The translations under genes and the position numbers were made by a program. From Xanthomonas fragariae (lineage in GTDB: Bacteria > Pseudomonadota > Gammaproteobacteria > Xanthomonadales > Xanthomonadaceae), in the NCBI RefSeq assembly GCF_017603965.1, contig NZ_CP071955.1, positions 992,001-1,056,000 on the forward strand: a DNA stretch of 64,000 nucleotides, written 5' to 3'. Of this stretch, positions 22,402 through 31,486 are shown piece by piece (positions within the stretch are counted from its first letter, which is position 1; each line of letters opens with the position of its first letter). A model generated the notes under the pieces. The model did no database searches, had not been told where the DNA came from, and worked only from the letters and a program-made list of their open reading frames with translations.

Positions 22402-22644
22402 TCACGGAACTCGGCGGGTGTTAGAGCGGCTAACAAAACGACTGCGCCGCCGCAAGGCGGGCGCGGCCGATGCAAAGAGCTGGGCGAGGCGGTTTGCCAT
22501 GTTTGGTCGATCAATGTCGGCGATCTGAAGCAGGTAGTGCAGCGGTTTTCTGCGCCACGGGTCCCATTCTCCGGCAAACCTTGCAGCGAACTGATCCGGG
22601 CTGGACGGATCGGTATGGCCCGCGAGCACGCATTGCTGCGCCAT
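22402..22644 (-). pseudogene. Possible gene remnant truncated by a repeat element
   Basis: The 80-codon frame starts MAQQCVLAGHTDPSSPDQF and runs through WDPWRRKPLHYLLQIADIDR, which looks like real protein composition. Its last roughly 20 residues (RSRFVSRSNT...) are encoded by the inverted-repeat element at 22423-22472, and the same peptide appears when the element at 16438-16584 is translated. I interpret it as the 5' part of a gene whose end was replaced by element insertion. The family is unknown. Confidence 0.3.
22423..22472 (+). repeat. Partial copy of the inverted-repeat (MITE-like) element
   Basis: AGAGCGGCTAACAAAACG followed by ACTGCGCCGCC...GGCGGGCGCGGCC matches the reverse complement of the right end of the complete element at 16438-16584 for about 50 bases, then homology stops. 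The other terminus was not found nearby. Confidence 0.7.
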
Positions 22645-22739
22645 CGCTGAGCGCCAGCAGACCCGCGCAGCCCCGAACGCTTTACGCTAAGCGGCGTAGC
22701 GGCAATACTCGCTGACCCGTCCAACCTTAAGTTTTGCCA

Positions 22740-23129
22740 ATGCGCCAGGTTACGTCCGCTTCATCCGCCGCCGCCAAAGCCCAATTGTTGGAAGAGCTGC
22801 GCAAGCTCGAGCAGGAAGAAGCCCAACTGAAATATGCCCAGACGCTGGAAGCTTTCGATCAGGTCATCGAGGTGCTGACGCAGTTCGGCAGCCGTTTCAA
22901 CACAAAGCAGAAATCCCAAATCGCTTCATTGGCCATGACCGGCAAGTCCAGGGGCAAGCTGTCGTCTACTGGCGAAGTCGTGGCCAAGTACTGGATTCCG
23001 CACTCCGGCGAGACCTGGTCTGGGCGTGGCCGCAAACCGCGTGCCTTCAAGGCATGGGAAGGCACCAGTTCTTACAAAGAATGGAAGGCCAATCACCCTG
23101 ACAAGCCCTTCCCGCTGTATCCGGGCTGA
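22740..23129 (+). CDS. H-NS-family histone-like nucleoid protein
   Basis: The 129-residue protein has a coiled-coil N-terminal oligomerisation region (about 8-45, SSAAAKAQLLEELRKLEQEEAQLKYAQTLEAF). The C-terminal H-NS DNA-binding domain carries the AT-hook-like core in ETWSGRGRKPRAFKAW (about 95-110). H-NS proteins silence AT-rich, often acquired, DNA. The ATG at 22740 is preferred to a TTG two codons earlier; neither has a strong ribosome-binding site. It stands alone. Confidence 0.85.
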   Translation: MRQVTSASSAAAKAQLLEELRKLEQEEAQLKYAQTLEAFDQVIEVLTQFGSRFNTKQKSQIASLAMTGKSRGKLSSTGEVVAKYWIPHSGETWSGRGRKPRAFKAWEGTSSYKEWKANHPDKPFPLYPG

Positions 23130-23708
23130 GTTTTTCCGGTTTACAGCTATTTTGGGCAGTCTTGGATCGATAGGGCAATGCGTACAACGCGCTGCAGCGA
23201 ATTTTTAGCGCATCAGGGCTTGAACGATGGTTATTTCTGTGCTTTGAGGGAGCAGGCAGTGGCGGTTGCTCGCGATAGGCGTGCTCTTTACATGCAATAT
23301 CCTGCTTCTCCGGCGGCGTGTGTTTTGCTCGTCGATAAATGCTGATTACTGCATATCGCCGACCTGCATTGTTTTCGAAAGACTGCCGGTTTTATGCGTC
23401 GCACTGTATGCGGAAAGTTTGAGCATTTACGCCATAGACATCACTATTTTGACCAAAATCCGCAGCTTGAATCCATCGATCCGGCAGCATTGTGTCCGAG
23501 GATAGATCCATATCATGGAGTGAATTCAGGACAAGTGCCGTCGATTCAATTGAATGCGCCGCCCGCCCGCCCGCCCGCTCGGTCGTCGGCATTGGCCTGC
23601 GCAAAGCAGTGCTAAGACGAGGCTTCGCTTCCGAGCGATAAAAACGAAAAAGCTCGCTGCCCACCGCCGAACATCGGCAGGCAGCGAGCTTGTTTCACCG
23701 CTCAAGCG
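23130..23708. other. Intergenic region, no gene seen
   Basis: This 579-base stretch has AT-richer patches, a short GCCC tandem run at about 23559-23577 and a terminator for glgX at 23641-23691. Open frames at 23266-23664 have no protein-like features. Confidence 0.5.
23641..23691 (-). terminator. Rho-independent terminator of glgX
   Basis: AAGCTCGCTGCC at 23650-23661 pairs with GGCAGCGAGCTT at 23680-23691. Read on the minus strand the hairpin is followed by TTTTCGTTTT. It lies 18 bases after the glgX stop. Confidence 0.85.
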
Positions 23709-25841
23709 TTACTGATCGCTCTTGCACTCGAACACCGACACGCTGCGCGGCGGCGCCAGGAATTGGCTGGCGCCGGCCGGCATCATGTCCGCTTCCAATG
23801 CTTCGTCGGTCGATAGCACCAGCTTCCAGTGCAGCGGCTCCTCGGAGGAGGGAAGGGTGAAGGTCACACCCTCGTAGTAGGCGTTGATGACGATCAGTAA
23901 GGTCTCGTCATTGGCCAGTTCCTTGACGCCTGAAGTCTGTGCCTTGCCTTCCAGCAGCAAACCCACCGACCGCGCGCCGGCATCGGTCCAGTGCGCATCG
24001 TCCATTTCGGTGCCAACCGGATTGAGCCAGGTGAGATCGCACAGGCCGGCTTCTTGGTTGTATTGCCCATTGAGAAAGCGCCCGCGCGACAAGATCCGAT
24101 AGCGCTTGCGCAACTTGGTCAGCGCCTTGACGAACTCGATCAGACGGCCATCGGTCGGGTCGTTCTCCCAATCCAACCAGGTGATTTCGTTGTCCTGGCA
24201 ATAGGTGTTGTTGTTGCCGCCTTGCGACTGTGCGCGCTCGTCGCCAGCGAGCATCATTGGCGTGCCTTGCGACAACAGCAGCGTGGCGAGCAGATTCTTC
24301 ATCTGCCGCTCGCGGATTTGCAGGATGTCTGCGTTATCGGTCTGGCCTTCTTCGCCGTAGTTGCACGAACCGTCGTTGGACGAACCGTCTCGATTGTCTT
24401 CGCCGTTGTCGATGTTGTGTTTGTCGTTGTAGCTCACCAGATCGCGCAGGGTGAAGCCATCGTGCGCAGTGATGAAGTTGACCGACGCCCACGGACGACG
24501 GCCGCGGCGATCGAACAGATCGGCAGAGCCGGTAAAGCGGGTGGCAAACTCGGCGAGCTTGCCGTTTTCGCCTTTCCAGAATTCGCGCGCATTGTCGCGG
24601 AACTTGTCGTTCCACTCCGACCAACCCGGCGGGAAATGGCCCACTTGGTAGCCGCCAGGGCCGCAGTCCCACGGCTCGGCAATCAGCTTGACCTCCGACA
24701 GCAGCGGGTCCTGATTGCACGCGTCCAGAAAGCCGCCGCGCTGATCGAAACCGCTCGGCTCGCGTCCAAGAATCGTTGCCAGATCGAAGCGGAATCCGTC
24801 TACATGCATTTCGCCCGCCCAGTAGCGCAGCGAATCGTTGACCATCTGGATTACCCGCGAATTGCTCAGATTCAGCGTGTTACCGGTGCCGGTGTCGTTG
24901 ATGTAGTAACGCTTGTCTTCGGCAAGGCGGTAGTAACTTGCGTTGTCGATGCCCTTGAACGACAGCGTCGGGCCCAGCTCGCTGCCTTCGGCGGTGTGGT
25001 TGTAGACCACGTCCAGAATGACTTCCAGTCCCTGCTTGTGCATGGCCTTGACCATGTCGCGGAACTCGTCGCGATGCCCGCTGGCCAGATAGCGTGATTT
25101 CAACGCGAAAAAGCCGATGGTGTTGTAGCCCCAATAATTGCGCAGACCCTTGTCCAGCAGATGTTGGTCGTCCAGATACGCATGCACCGGCAACAATTCG
25201 ACCGCAGTGATGCCCAGATCCTTGATGTATTGCAGCACCTGCGGCTGCGCCAGGCCGGCAAAGGTACCGCGCATAGCTTCCGGCACCTGCGGGTTGCGCA
25301 TGGTGTAGCCGCGTACGTGGGTCTCGTAGATCACCGTTTCGTTCCACGGCTTGAGCAGGCGCGCATCGTCTTCCCAGTCGTAGGTGTCTTCGACCACCAC
25401 GCACTTGGGCATGAACGGCGCGCTGTCGCGCTCGTCGAAGCTGAGATCGCCATCCGGGTGACCCACGGTGTAACCGTAGAGTTCGTCGGCCCACACCAGA
25501 TCGCCATCGAGCTCGCGAGCATAGGGATCCATCAGCAACTTGTTGTGGTTGAAACGGTGGCCTTCGGTCGGCTCGTACGGGCCGTGCACGCGGTAGCCAT
25601 AGCGCTGGCCGGGTCTGGCATCGGGCAAATAACCGTGCCAGATTTCGTTGGTGTATTCGGGAAGATCGATGCGCGTCTCGTTGCCTTGTTCGTCGAACAG
25701 GCACAACTCCACACGCGTGGCATGCGCAGAAAACAGCGCGAAATTAGTGCCTTTGCCGTCGAAAACGGCGCCGCGGGGGGACGGGCGCCCCTGGCGGATG
25801 CGGGAGGGATTGGCATAAGCCGCGCTTGCTGGACGTCGCAT
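23709..25841 (-). CDS. glgX: Glycogen debranching enzyme GlgX
   Basis: The 710-residue GH13 protein has an N-terminal CBM48 domain (about 15-130, RGAVFDGKGTNFALFSAHATRVELCLFD) and an (alpha/beta)8 barrel. The catalytic aspartate is in HVDGFRFDLATILGRE, the acid glutamate in KLIAEPWDCG, and the transition-state HD in NFITAHDGFTLRDLVSYN. It removes limit-dextrin side chains from glycogen. The start MRRPASAAYANPSRIRQGRPSP matches the usual GlgX beginning; 42 upstream codons are not supported. The only other alpha-glucan-related genes in the window are the trehalose genes far downstream. Confidence 0.94.
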   Translation of the reverse strand: MRRPASAAYANPSRIRQGRPSPRGAVFDGKGTNFALFSAHATRVELCLFDEQGNETRIDLPEYTNEIWHGYLPDARPGQRYGYRVHGPYEPTEGHRFNHNKLLMDPYARELDGDLVWADELYGYTVGHPDGDLSFDERDSAPFMPKCVVVEDTYDWEDDARLLKPWNETVIYETHVRGYTMRNPQVPEAMRGTFAGLAQPQVLQYIKDLGITAVELLPVHAYLDDQHLLDKGLRNYWGYNTIGFFALKSRYLASGHRDEFRDMVKAMHKQGLEVILDVVYNHTAEGSELGPTLSFKGIDNASYYRLAEDKRYYINDTGTGNTLNLSNSRVIQMVNDSLRYWAGEMHVDGFRFDLATILGREPSGFDQRGGFLDACNQDPLLSEVKLIAEPWDCGPGGYQVGHFPPGWSEWNDKFRDNAREFWKGENGKLAEFATRFTGSADLFDRRGRRPWASVNFITAHDGFTLRDLVSYNDKHNIDNGEDNRDGSSNDGSCNYGEEGQTDNADILQIRERQMKNLLATLLLSQGTPMMLAGDERAQSQGGNNNTYCQDNEITWLDWENDPTDGRLIEFVKALTKLRKRYRILSRGRFLNGQYNQEAGLCDLTWLNPVGTEMDDAHWTDAGARSVGLLLEGKAQTSGVKELANDETLLIVINAYYEGVTFTLPSSEEPLHWKLVLSTDEALEADMMPAGASQFLAPPRSVSVFECKSDQ

Positions 25842-26454
25842 GTAGAGTCTCGAGTGCGCCGGCACGCCGGCATTAAGGGGGCTCAAGCATTGCGTTTTTG
25901 CCTGTGCAAAACGCGTTACGGTCACAGGGACGCGGTGTGAGGGAGGTGGTCGGGATCGTCGATACACAATGCGTTGGAGCTGTGCATATCAAGCGCGTTG
26001 GCATTGGCACGATCGCGTGGGTGCGCGATGTCGCGCTTGGTTCGTCGCGCATATCAGCACCATTGCGCACGCAACACATTGCGCAAAGCACGCATTCGCT
26101 GCTTGAGCGTCGGGCGGGCGCCCTGCTAGCATCGATCCGGTCAAGAGGGGTTAACAAAACGACTGCGCTCACCACCAAGCGGGCGCGGCCGCTGCTCGGA
26201 ATCGACATTTACCACGCATACACTGCGGTTCCTTACACGCCGTTCGCACCCCCCCGGCGACTGCTCGCTGCATTTTGCCAGGCACACCAAGGCGCTATCG
26301 CTCTTCCATTCCCGGGACCGTTGCATGCCAGTCCGATCGCAGCATACAGAGCAGGATGCTGCCTACGTATACTTTCGGCCTGCAGACGTACGGACTTTGA
26401 TCACTCTGTCATCACACTCCGTCCATGTCCAAGCCGCGCCGTGTACCTGAAGCG
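25842..26454. other. Divergent spacer between glgX and rimK with a repeat element
   Basis: The 613 bases contain the near-complete inverted-repeat element at 26144-26280. No gene is visible; promoters for both divergent genes must lie here but I cannot place them. Confidence 0.5.
26144..26280 (-). repeat. Near-complete MITE-like element, one terminus worn
   Basis: Compared with the reverse complement of 16438-16584, this copy agrees over its whole length with scattered substitutions (for example ACTGCGCTCACC, GTGCTCGGAATCG-like and ACTGCTCGCT blocks). The starting terminus has AGAGGGGTTAACAAAACG, with two changes. The far terminus is cut to CATTTTGCC, so the 18-base repeat is lost there. Confidence 0.75.
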
Positions 26455-27330
26455 ATGAAAATCGCCATTCTTTCCCGCAACAGCAAACTGTATTCGACCC
26501 GCCGGCTCATCGAAGCCGGGCGCAAGCGTGGTCATACCGTGCGCACTCTCGACCCGCTGCGCTGCTACATGCGCATCGCCGCCGACGGCTTCAGCCTGCA
26601 CTACAAGGGCAAGCCCATCACCGGCTTCGATGCGGTGATCCCGCGCATCGGCACTTCGGTTACGCGTTACGCTACCGCGGTGCTGCGCCAGCTCGAATTC
26701 ATGGGCACCTACACGCCGAACCCGTCCGATGCCATCTTGCGTTCACGCGATAAATTGCGTGCGCATCAGTTGCTGGCCGCCCAGGGCATCGACATGCCGG
26801 TGACGGTGTTCGGCGACAACCCTGACGACACCCAGGATTTGTTGTCGATGCTCGGCCCGCCGCCGCATGTGGTGAAGTTGAATGAAGGCGCGCAGGGGGC
26901 TGGCGTGATCCTGACCGAGAAGGCCAGCGCCTCGCGCGGGGTAGTCGAAGCACTGCGCGGGCTCCACGCCAACTTCATCGTCCAGGAGTTTATCGGCGAA
27001 GCTGCGGGCGCGGACCTGCGCTGCTTGGTGGTCGGCGACCGGGTGGTTGCTGCGATGCGCCGCCAGGCCGCAGAAGGCGACTTCCGCTCCAACCTGCACT
27101 TGGGCGGCACCGCAGCAGTGGCCGAAGCCAGCGCGCAGGAACAAGAGGTCGCCGTGCGTTCGGCGCGTGCCTTGGGTCTGGCCGTGGCCGGTGTCGACCT
27201 GATCCGCTCCAAACGCGGCCCGCTGGTGCTGGAGGTCAATTCAACTCCCGGGCTGGAAGGTGTGGAGGGCGTCTGCGGCGTGGATGTGGCCGCGGCCATC
27301 ATCGAGCACTTGGAGCAGTCGGTCCGTTGA
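26455..27330 (+). CDS. rimK: RimK, ribosomal protein S6 glutamate ligase
   Basis: The 291-residue ATP-grasp protein begins [22 protein letters not shown], like E. coli RimK. It has [20 protein letters not shown], the ATP-grasp loop [13 protein letters not shown], and the metal-binding [15 protein letters not shown]. It adds glutamates to the C-terminus of ribosomal protein S6. I take the second Met (26455); ten extra codons upstream are possible but not homologous. A terminator follows at 27444-27476, about 115 bases later. Confidence 0.92.
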   Translation: MKIAILSRNSKLYSTRRLIEAGRKRGHTVRTLDPLRCYMRIAADGFSLHYKGKPITGFDAVIPRIGTSVTRYATAVLRQLEFMGTYTPNPSDAILRSRDKLRAHQLLAAQGIDMPVTVFGDNPDDTQDLLSMLGPPPHVVKLNEGAQGAGVILTEKASASRGVVEALRGLHANFIVQEFIGEAAGADLRCLVVGDRVVAAMRRQAAEGDFRSNLHLGGTAAVAEASAQEQEVAVRSARALGLAVAGVDLIRSKRGPLVLEVNSTPGLEGVEGVCGVDVAAAIIEHLEQSVR

Positions 27331-27443
27331 TCGGGCCGCTACTGTTTTTATCGAAAAATTAACGAAACTCTAATCCTTGCCTCGCTAGCCTCTTCCGACC
27401 GTAGCTCCGCTCTCGGCAGTGACGGTGATCGGGATGAACTTTT

Positions 27444-27476
27444 GGCCCAGGTGCGGTGTCGCACTTGGGCCTTTTT
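27444..27476 (+). terminator. Strong rho-independent terminator downstream of rimK
   Basis: GGCCCAGGTGCG and CGCACTTGGGCC form a 12-base stem (one G-T pair) around GTGT, followed by TTTTT. It may end the rimK transcript or an independent short RNA encoded in the 114-base leader. Confidence 0.85.
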
Positions 27477-27552
27477 ATGGACGGCTTGCCGCCCTCGAGG
27501 TTCGCGTCTACATTCGCCAAATGTTAACAGTCAGGCACAAGGAGGCGTCAGC

Positions 27553-27996
27553 ATGGCAAGGCAAGTGAGCGCGGGGTTGCTCCTGTTCGCGGCGAGTCTT
27601 ACAGCCAGCCATGCCTCGGCGGCGCTGACCCAGGTCGGCAAACCGTTCCAGCCGCAGGCAGAGCAGATGCGGGCCGATTTGAACAAGTGCGAGAAGTGCT
27701 CCGAGAGCAGTCAGCAAGAGCACGCTAAGGTGGCGGCGGCGCTCGCTTCGGAGTGGAGCGGTGTTGGAGGCGCAGCAGGACATCAGTGCACTGTAGCCTG
27801 ACCAGCGCGCAGCCGTCCGCAACGATCAGGAGCCCGTCACCAGAATTTTGACCGAGGCAGGCGAAGATAGCCGGCTGATTGCCTGCGCAAGCGTGCTTTT
27901 GGTTCGCAGATGAGTACGAAGCAGTGCCTGACGGCCGCCCAGCGCCGCCGTCAGACCACTGTGAGGCAAGACGACATTTCTCGGCGCCAGCGCTAA
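27553..27996 (+). pseudogene. Decayed gene for a small secreted protein
   Basis: An ATG at 27553 with GGAGG upstream opens a signal peptide (MARQVSAGLLLFAASLTASHASA) and the sequence ALTQVGKPFQPQAEQM...SSQQEHAKVAAAL. The frame then shifts near 27735-27760. The continuation VLEAQQDISAL is one frame over, hits a TAG at 27794-27796, and runs on as PDQRAAVRNDQ and ILTEAGEDSRLI. A third shift near 27880 leads to GSQMSTKQCLTAAQRRRQ, with a stop at 27994-27996. I recall a Xanthomonas family with this overall order (signal peptide, QAEQ..., AGEDSRLICRR..., MST..C), so this is a broken copy with at least three lesions. The function of the family is not known to me. Confidence 0.7.
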
Positions 27997-28021
27997 AAAC
28001 AGCTTAACAAATGAGGTTCCA

Positions 28022-28699
28022 GTGCGAATTCTAGTCATCGAAGACAACAGCGATATCGCCGCCAATCTGGGCGACTATCTGGAAGACCGCGGCCACACCG
28101 TGGATTTCGCCGCCGACGGCGTGACCGGTCTGCATCTGGCCGTGGTGCACGAGTTCGACGCCATCGTGCTCGATCTCAACCTGCCCGGCATGGACGGCAT
28201 CGAGGTGTGTCGCAAGCTGCGCAACGAAGCGCGCAAGCAGACACCAGTACTGATGCTGACCGCGCGCGACTCGCTGGACAACAAGCTGGCCGGTTTCGAC
28301 TCCGGCGCCGACGACTACCTGATCAAGCCGTTCGCATTGCAGGAAGTGGAAGTGCGGCTCAACGCGCTGTCGCGTCGCGGCAAGGGCGTGCACACGCGGG
28401 TGCTGGAAACCGGCGATCTGGAATACAACCTGGACACGCTGGAAGTGCGCCGCCGCGGCAAGCTGCTGCAGCTCAACCCAACCGCGTTGAAGATCCTGCA
28501 GGCGCTGATGGAAGCCTCGCCGGCCGTGGTCACCCGCCAGGAACTGGAAACCCGCGTGTGGGGAGAAGAACTGCCGGATTCGGACTCGCTACGTGTGCAC
28601 ATCCACGGTCTGCGCGCGGTGGTGGATAAGCCGTTCGACGTACCGATGATCCAGACCCGTCACGGCATCGGCTACCGCATCGCCTCTCCCGATGCCTGA
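28022..28699 (+). CDS. OmpR-family two-component response regulator
   Basis: The 225-residue protein starts at a GTG with GAGG nearby. The receiver domain (1-120) has the acidic pocket ED at 7-8, phospho-acceptor D51 in IVLDLNLPGMDG, the TA motif (LMLTARD) and the lysine in YLIKPFA. The winged-helix domain (about 128-222) has LEVRRRGKLLQLNPTALKILQAL and the recognition/wing region SLRVHIHGLRAVVDKPF...THGIGYRIA-like end. It should pair with the kinase at 29158-30492. Two unusual things lie between them: a small secreted peptide gene and a terminator. The position near rimK and the pil cluster recalls the ColRS/VgrRS-type locus of X. campestris, but I am not sure enough to give a symbol. Confidence 0.9.
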   Translation: MRILVIEDNSDIAANLGDYLEDRGHTVDFAADGVTGLHLAVVHEFDAIVLDLNLPGMDGIEVCRKLRNEARKQTPVLMLTARDSLDNKLAGFDSGADDYLIKPFALQEVEVRLNALSRRGKGVHTRVLETGDLEYNLDTLEVRRRGKLLQLNPTALKILQALMEASPAVVTRQELETRVWGEELPDSDSLRVHIHGLRAVVDKPFDVPMIQTRHGIGYRIASPDA

Positions 28700-28866
28700 C
28701 TGTCGTCCCTCCGGAAACGCGTGTTGTTCGGGTCACATGGTCGACATGGTTCCTGAGGATCGCCGCCTTCTCTATTGGATGGTGTATTTTAAATGAATGG
28801 ATGCAAATATTTTGTATCGAGAGATGGTGGATAGCTGACAAGCGTGTCTGGACGACGGGAGAGTAA

Positions 28867-29055
28867 ATGATGAGGAAGTTATTTGCGGTTGTCATTTTGG
28901 CTGGGCTGACGCTTGGAGCTAGTTCTGCATCTGTCGCCAAATCGGCATGCACCGTTTGCACCTCAACTAGTTACGATTCAGGGTGGCTTGGTACATGGTC
29001 TTTCGACACTGGCTGCCATTCAGTTCCTTCTTGTTCTAACCCATTTCGATGGTAA
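28867..29055 (+). CDS. Small secreted four-cysteine peptide between regulator and sensor genes
   Basis: The 62-codon gene has GGGAG before adjacent ATG codons (28867, 28870). Residues 1-24 (MMRKLFAVVILAGLTLGASSASVA) form a clear Sec signal peptide. The mature peptide of about 37 residues has four cysteines (C28, C31, C50, C56; CTVCTSTSYDSGW...DTGCHSVPSCSNPFRW) and an aromatic C-terminus. A rho-independent terminator follows directly, which supports a real transcript. The surrounding DNA is near 47% GC (counted over 28801-28920) against about 70% in the kinase catalytic half. I know no family for it. A periplasmic or secreted ligand, or a modulator of the adjacent kinase, is an inference from position. 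Confidence 0.65.
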   Translation: MMRKLFAVVILAGLTLGASSASVAKSACTVCTSTSYDSGWLGTWSFDTGCHSVPSCSNPFRW

Positions 29056-29064
29056 CGATTTGCG

Positions 29065-29092
29065 ATAGCGGCCCAATGGGCCGCTATTTTTT
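29065..29092 (+). terminator. Rho-independent terminator after the secreted peptide gene
   Basis: ATAGCGGCCC and GGGCCGCTAT form a 10-base stem around AAT, followed by TTTTTT. It lies ten bases after the peptide stop and 66 bases before the kinase start, so the kinase depends on read-through or its own promoter. Confidence 0.85.
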
Positions 29093-29157
29093 GCGGAGTG
29101 TGACTTGCTGATTCGCGTGATTATCTGCAGTATCGGCATTCCTATGCAGGTCATGCC

Positions 29158-30492
29158 ATGAGGTCCGAATTAGTGGGGCGAATAATCAAAGCCCGTAGCA
29201 GGCGGCGTCTACGCACCCGCATCATACTGTCGTTCTTGTTGTTCGGTACTGGGCTGGTGATTCTGTTTGCGCTTGCGACAGTCTGGGCTAATCGATACAT
29301 CGAAACCAAGATGATCGAGGACGTGATGAATCGCAACATCGAAGTGATGGCGCGGTCGTATGCGGCGAATCCGAATGCGAAGCCCACGCTCCAAGTCGAA
29401 GAGATGTATGCGCGTGCGGTTAATCCAAACGATCCGGAGGCGATGGCGCGGCTTGCGCGAGATTTTCCGGGCTGGGGAAAGATGCAGGAAGGTATCCAGG
29501 GCTACAGTGGGACAGATGAATTCAATAAACCGCTGGTGTACAAGGTTGCAGTGCGAAAAACGCCAAGTGCTTGGTTCTTCCTTGCGTACGATACGACGCG
29601 AGCCAGTGTTGCTCAGGATCGGCTAAGAACTTGGTTGTACATTTCTGTGCTGCTGTTTGGTTTTTTTTCACTGCTGATCGGTCGGTGGTCGGCGTCCAAG
29701 GTCATGCGCCCGGTGTCGGACCTGGCCGCACGCCTGCGCGCCTATCGCGGTGGCACCAGCGAGCCCAAACCGCTAGCCGCGTATTTCCCCGACGACGAAG
29801 TGGGCCAGCTCGCCGAAGCGCTGGACGATTATTCGGCCCGCCTCACCGAGGTCGTGCAGCGCGACCGCGAATTCAACGCCGACGTCAGCCACGAACTGCG
29901 CACCCCGCTGGCGGTCATCCGCGGCGCCACCGAACTGCTGCTCAGCAAGCCCAATCTCGACGAAAAGATGCTGCAACGCCTGCAGCGCATCCAGCGCGCC
30001 GAACTGCAGTGCAGCGACCTCATCGGTTCGCTGCTGCTGCTCTCGCGCAATGAGCGCGTGCAAGGCAGCAGCAACGTCGCCAAGGTGGCCGAACAACTGA
30101 TCGACGCGCACCGCGCACAACTCGGCGGCAAACCGCTGGAACTTCTGCTGGAAGGCGAACGCGACCTGATCATCGACGCACCGGAATCCGCGCTATCGGT
30201 CGCACTCGGCAACCTGATCGGCAACGCCGTCAAATACACCCAGGACGGCCAGGTGCGCGTGCGTGTGCTCAGCGATGCAGTAGAGGTGATCGACTCCGGC
30301 CCGGGCCTGAGCGAAGAGGACGCCGCCAAACTGTTCCAGCGCGGTTACCGCGGCACCCACGCCGGCCACTCGCAAGGCGGCGGCATCGGCCTGTCGATCG
30401 TCAGCCGGCTCTGTGATCTGTACGGCTGGCGCGTCAGCGTGCGACCAGGCCAGGAGCGCGGCGTCATCGCAACACTGGCATTCCATCGCTAA
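29158..30492 (+). CDS. Sensor histidine kinase with an AT-richer sensor half
   Basis: The 444-residue kinase has membrane segments at about 23-43 and 160-175 enclosing a periplasmic sensor of about 115 residues. A HAMP-like linker (180-235) follows, then HisKA with the phospho-histidine in DVSHELRTPLAVIRG (H245). A HATPase domain has an N-box GNLIGNAVKYTQ, G1 VIDSGPGLSEED and G2 GGGIGLSIVSRLC. Base composition changes abruptly near 29690, just after the second membrane segment. Sample lines are 48% GC at 29221-29340 and 72% at 29881-29940. The sensor therefore appears to have a different history from the catalytic core. Partner: the regulator at 28022-28699. Confidence 0.9.
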   Translation: MRSELVGRIIKARSRRRLRTRIILSFLLFGTGLVILFALATVWANRYIETKMIEDVMNRNIEVMARSYAANPNAKPTLQVEEMYARAVNPNDPEAMARLARDFPGWGKMQEGIQGYSGTDEFNKPLVYKVAVRKTPSAWFFLAYDTTRASVAQDRLRTWLYISVLLFGFFSLLIGRWSASKVMRPVSDLAARLRAYRGGTSEPKPLAAYFPDDEVGQLAEALDDYSARLTEVVQRDREFNADVSHELRTPLAVIRGATELLLSKPNLDEKMLQRLQRIQRAELQCSDLIGSLLLLSRNERVQGSSNVAKVAEQLIDAHRAQLGGKPLELLLEGERDLIIDAPESALSVALGNLIGNAVKYTQDGQVRVRVLSDAVEVIDSGPGLSEEDAAKLFQRGYRGTHAGHSQGGGIGLSIVSRLCDLYGWRVSVRPGQERGVIATLAFHR

Positions 30493-30508
30493 CCAACCAC
30501 GCGCGCTT

Positions 30509-30534
30509 TTGTAGGAGCGCACTCGTGCGCGAGG
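30509..30534 (+). repeat. REP-like palindromic element (GTAG + hairpin)
   Basis: TGTAGGAGCGCACTCGTGCGCGA, about 20 bases after the kinase stop, has the GTAG head and the GCGCAC-TC-GTGCGC stem typical of REP sequences of Pseudomonas, Stenotrophomonas and Xanthomonas, which are mobilised by RAYT transposases. Only one copy was seen in the window. Confidence 0.55.
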
Positions 30535-30640
30535 GCTTTACCGGCAATACTTCACCCGGCGATTGGTGGCAGTTCTGGAATCATGAAGCGCACCACCTTC
30601 CGCGACTGTCTCCCACCTTCTACCGCGTCCCTCGACCAGA

Positions 30641-31486
<846 letters not shown>

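Larger units (their letters stand above)
22098..22739. other. Repeat-bearing intergenic region
   Basis: The 640 bases between the phosphatase and the H-NS-like gene are AT-richer at 22100-22300. They contain one end of the inverted-repeat element at 22423-22472 and a possible gene remnant on the minus strand (22402-22644). No intact gene is supported. Confidence 0.5.

Noticed and set aside
23266..23664. Small open frames between the H-NS-like gene and glgX
   Set aside because: No ribosome-binding site, signal or family pattern; composition consistent with spacer DNA.
28022..30492. Naming the two-component genes colR/colS, vgrR/vgrS or raxR/raxH
   Set aside because: Position recalls those loci, but I cannot check identity and the sensor is atypical, so no symbol is given.
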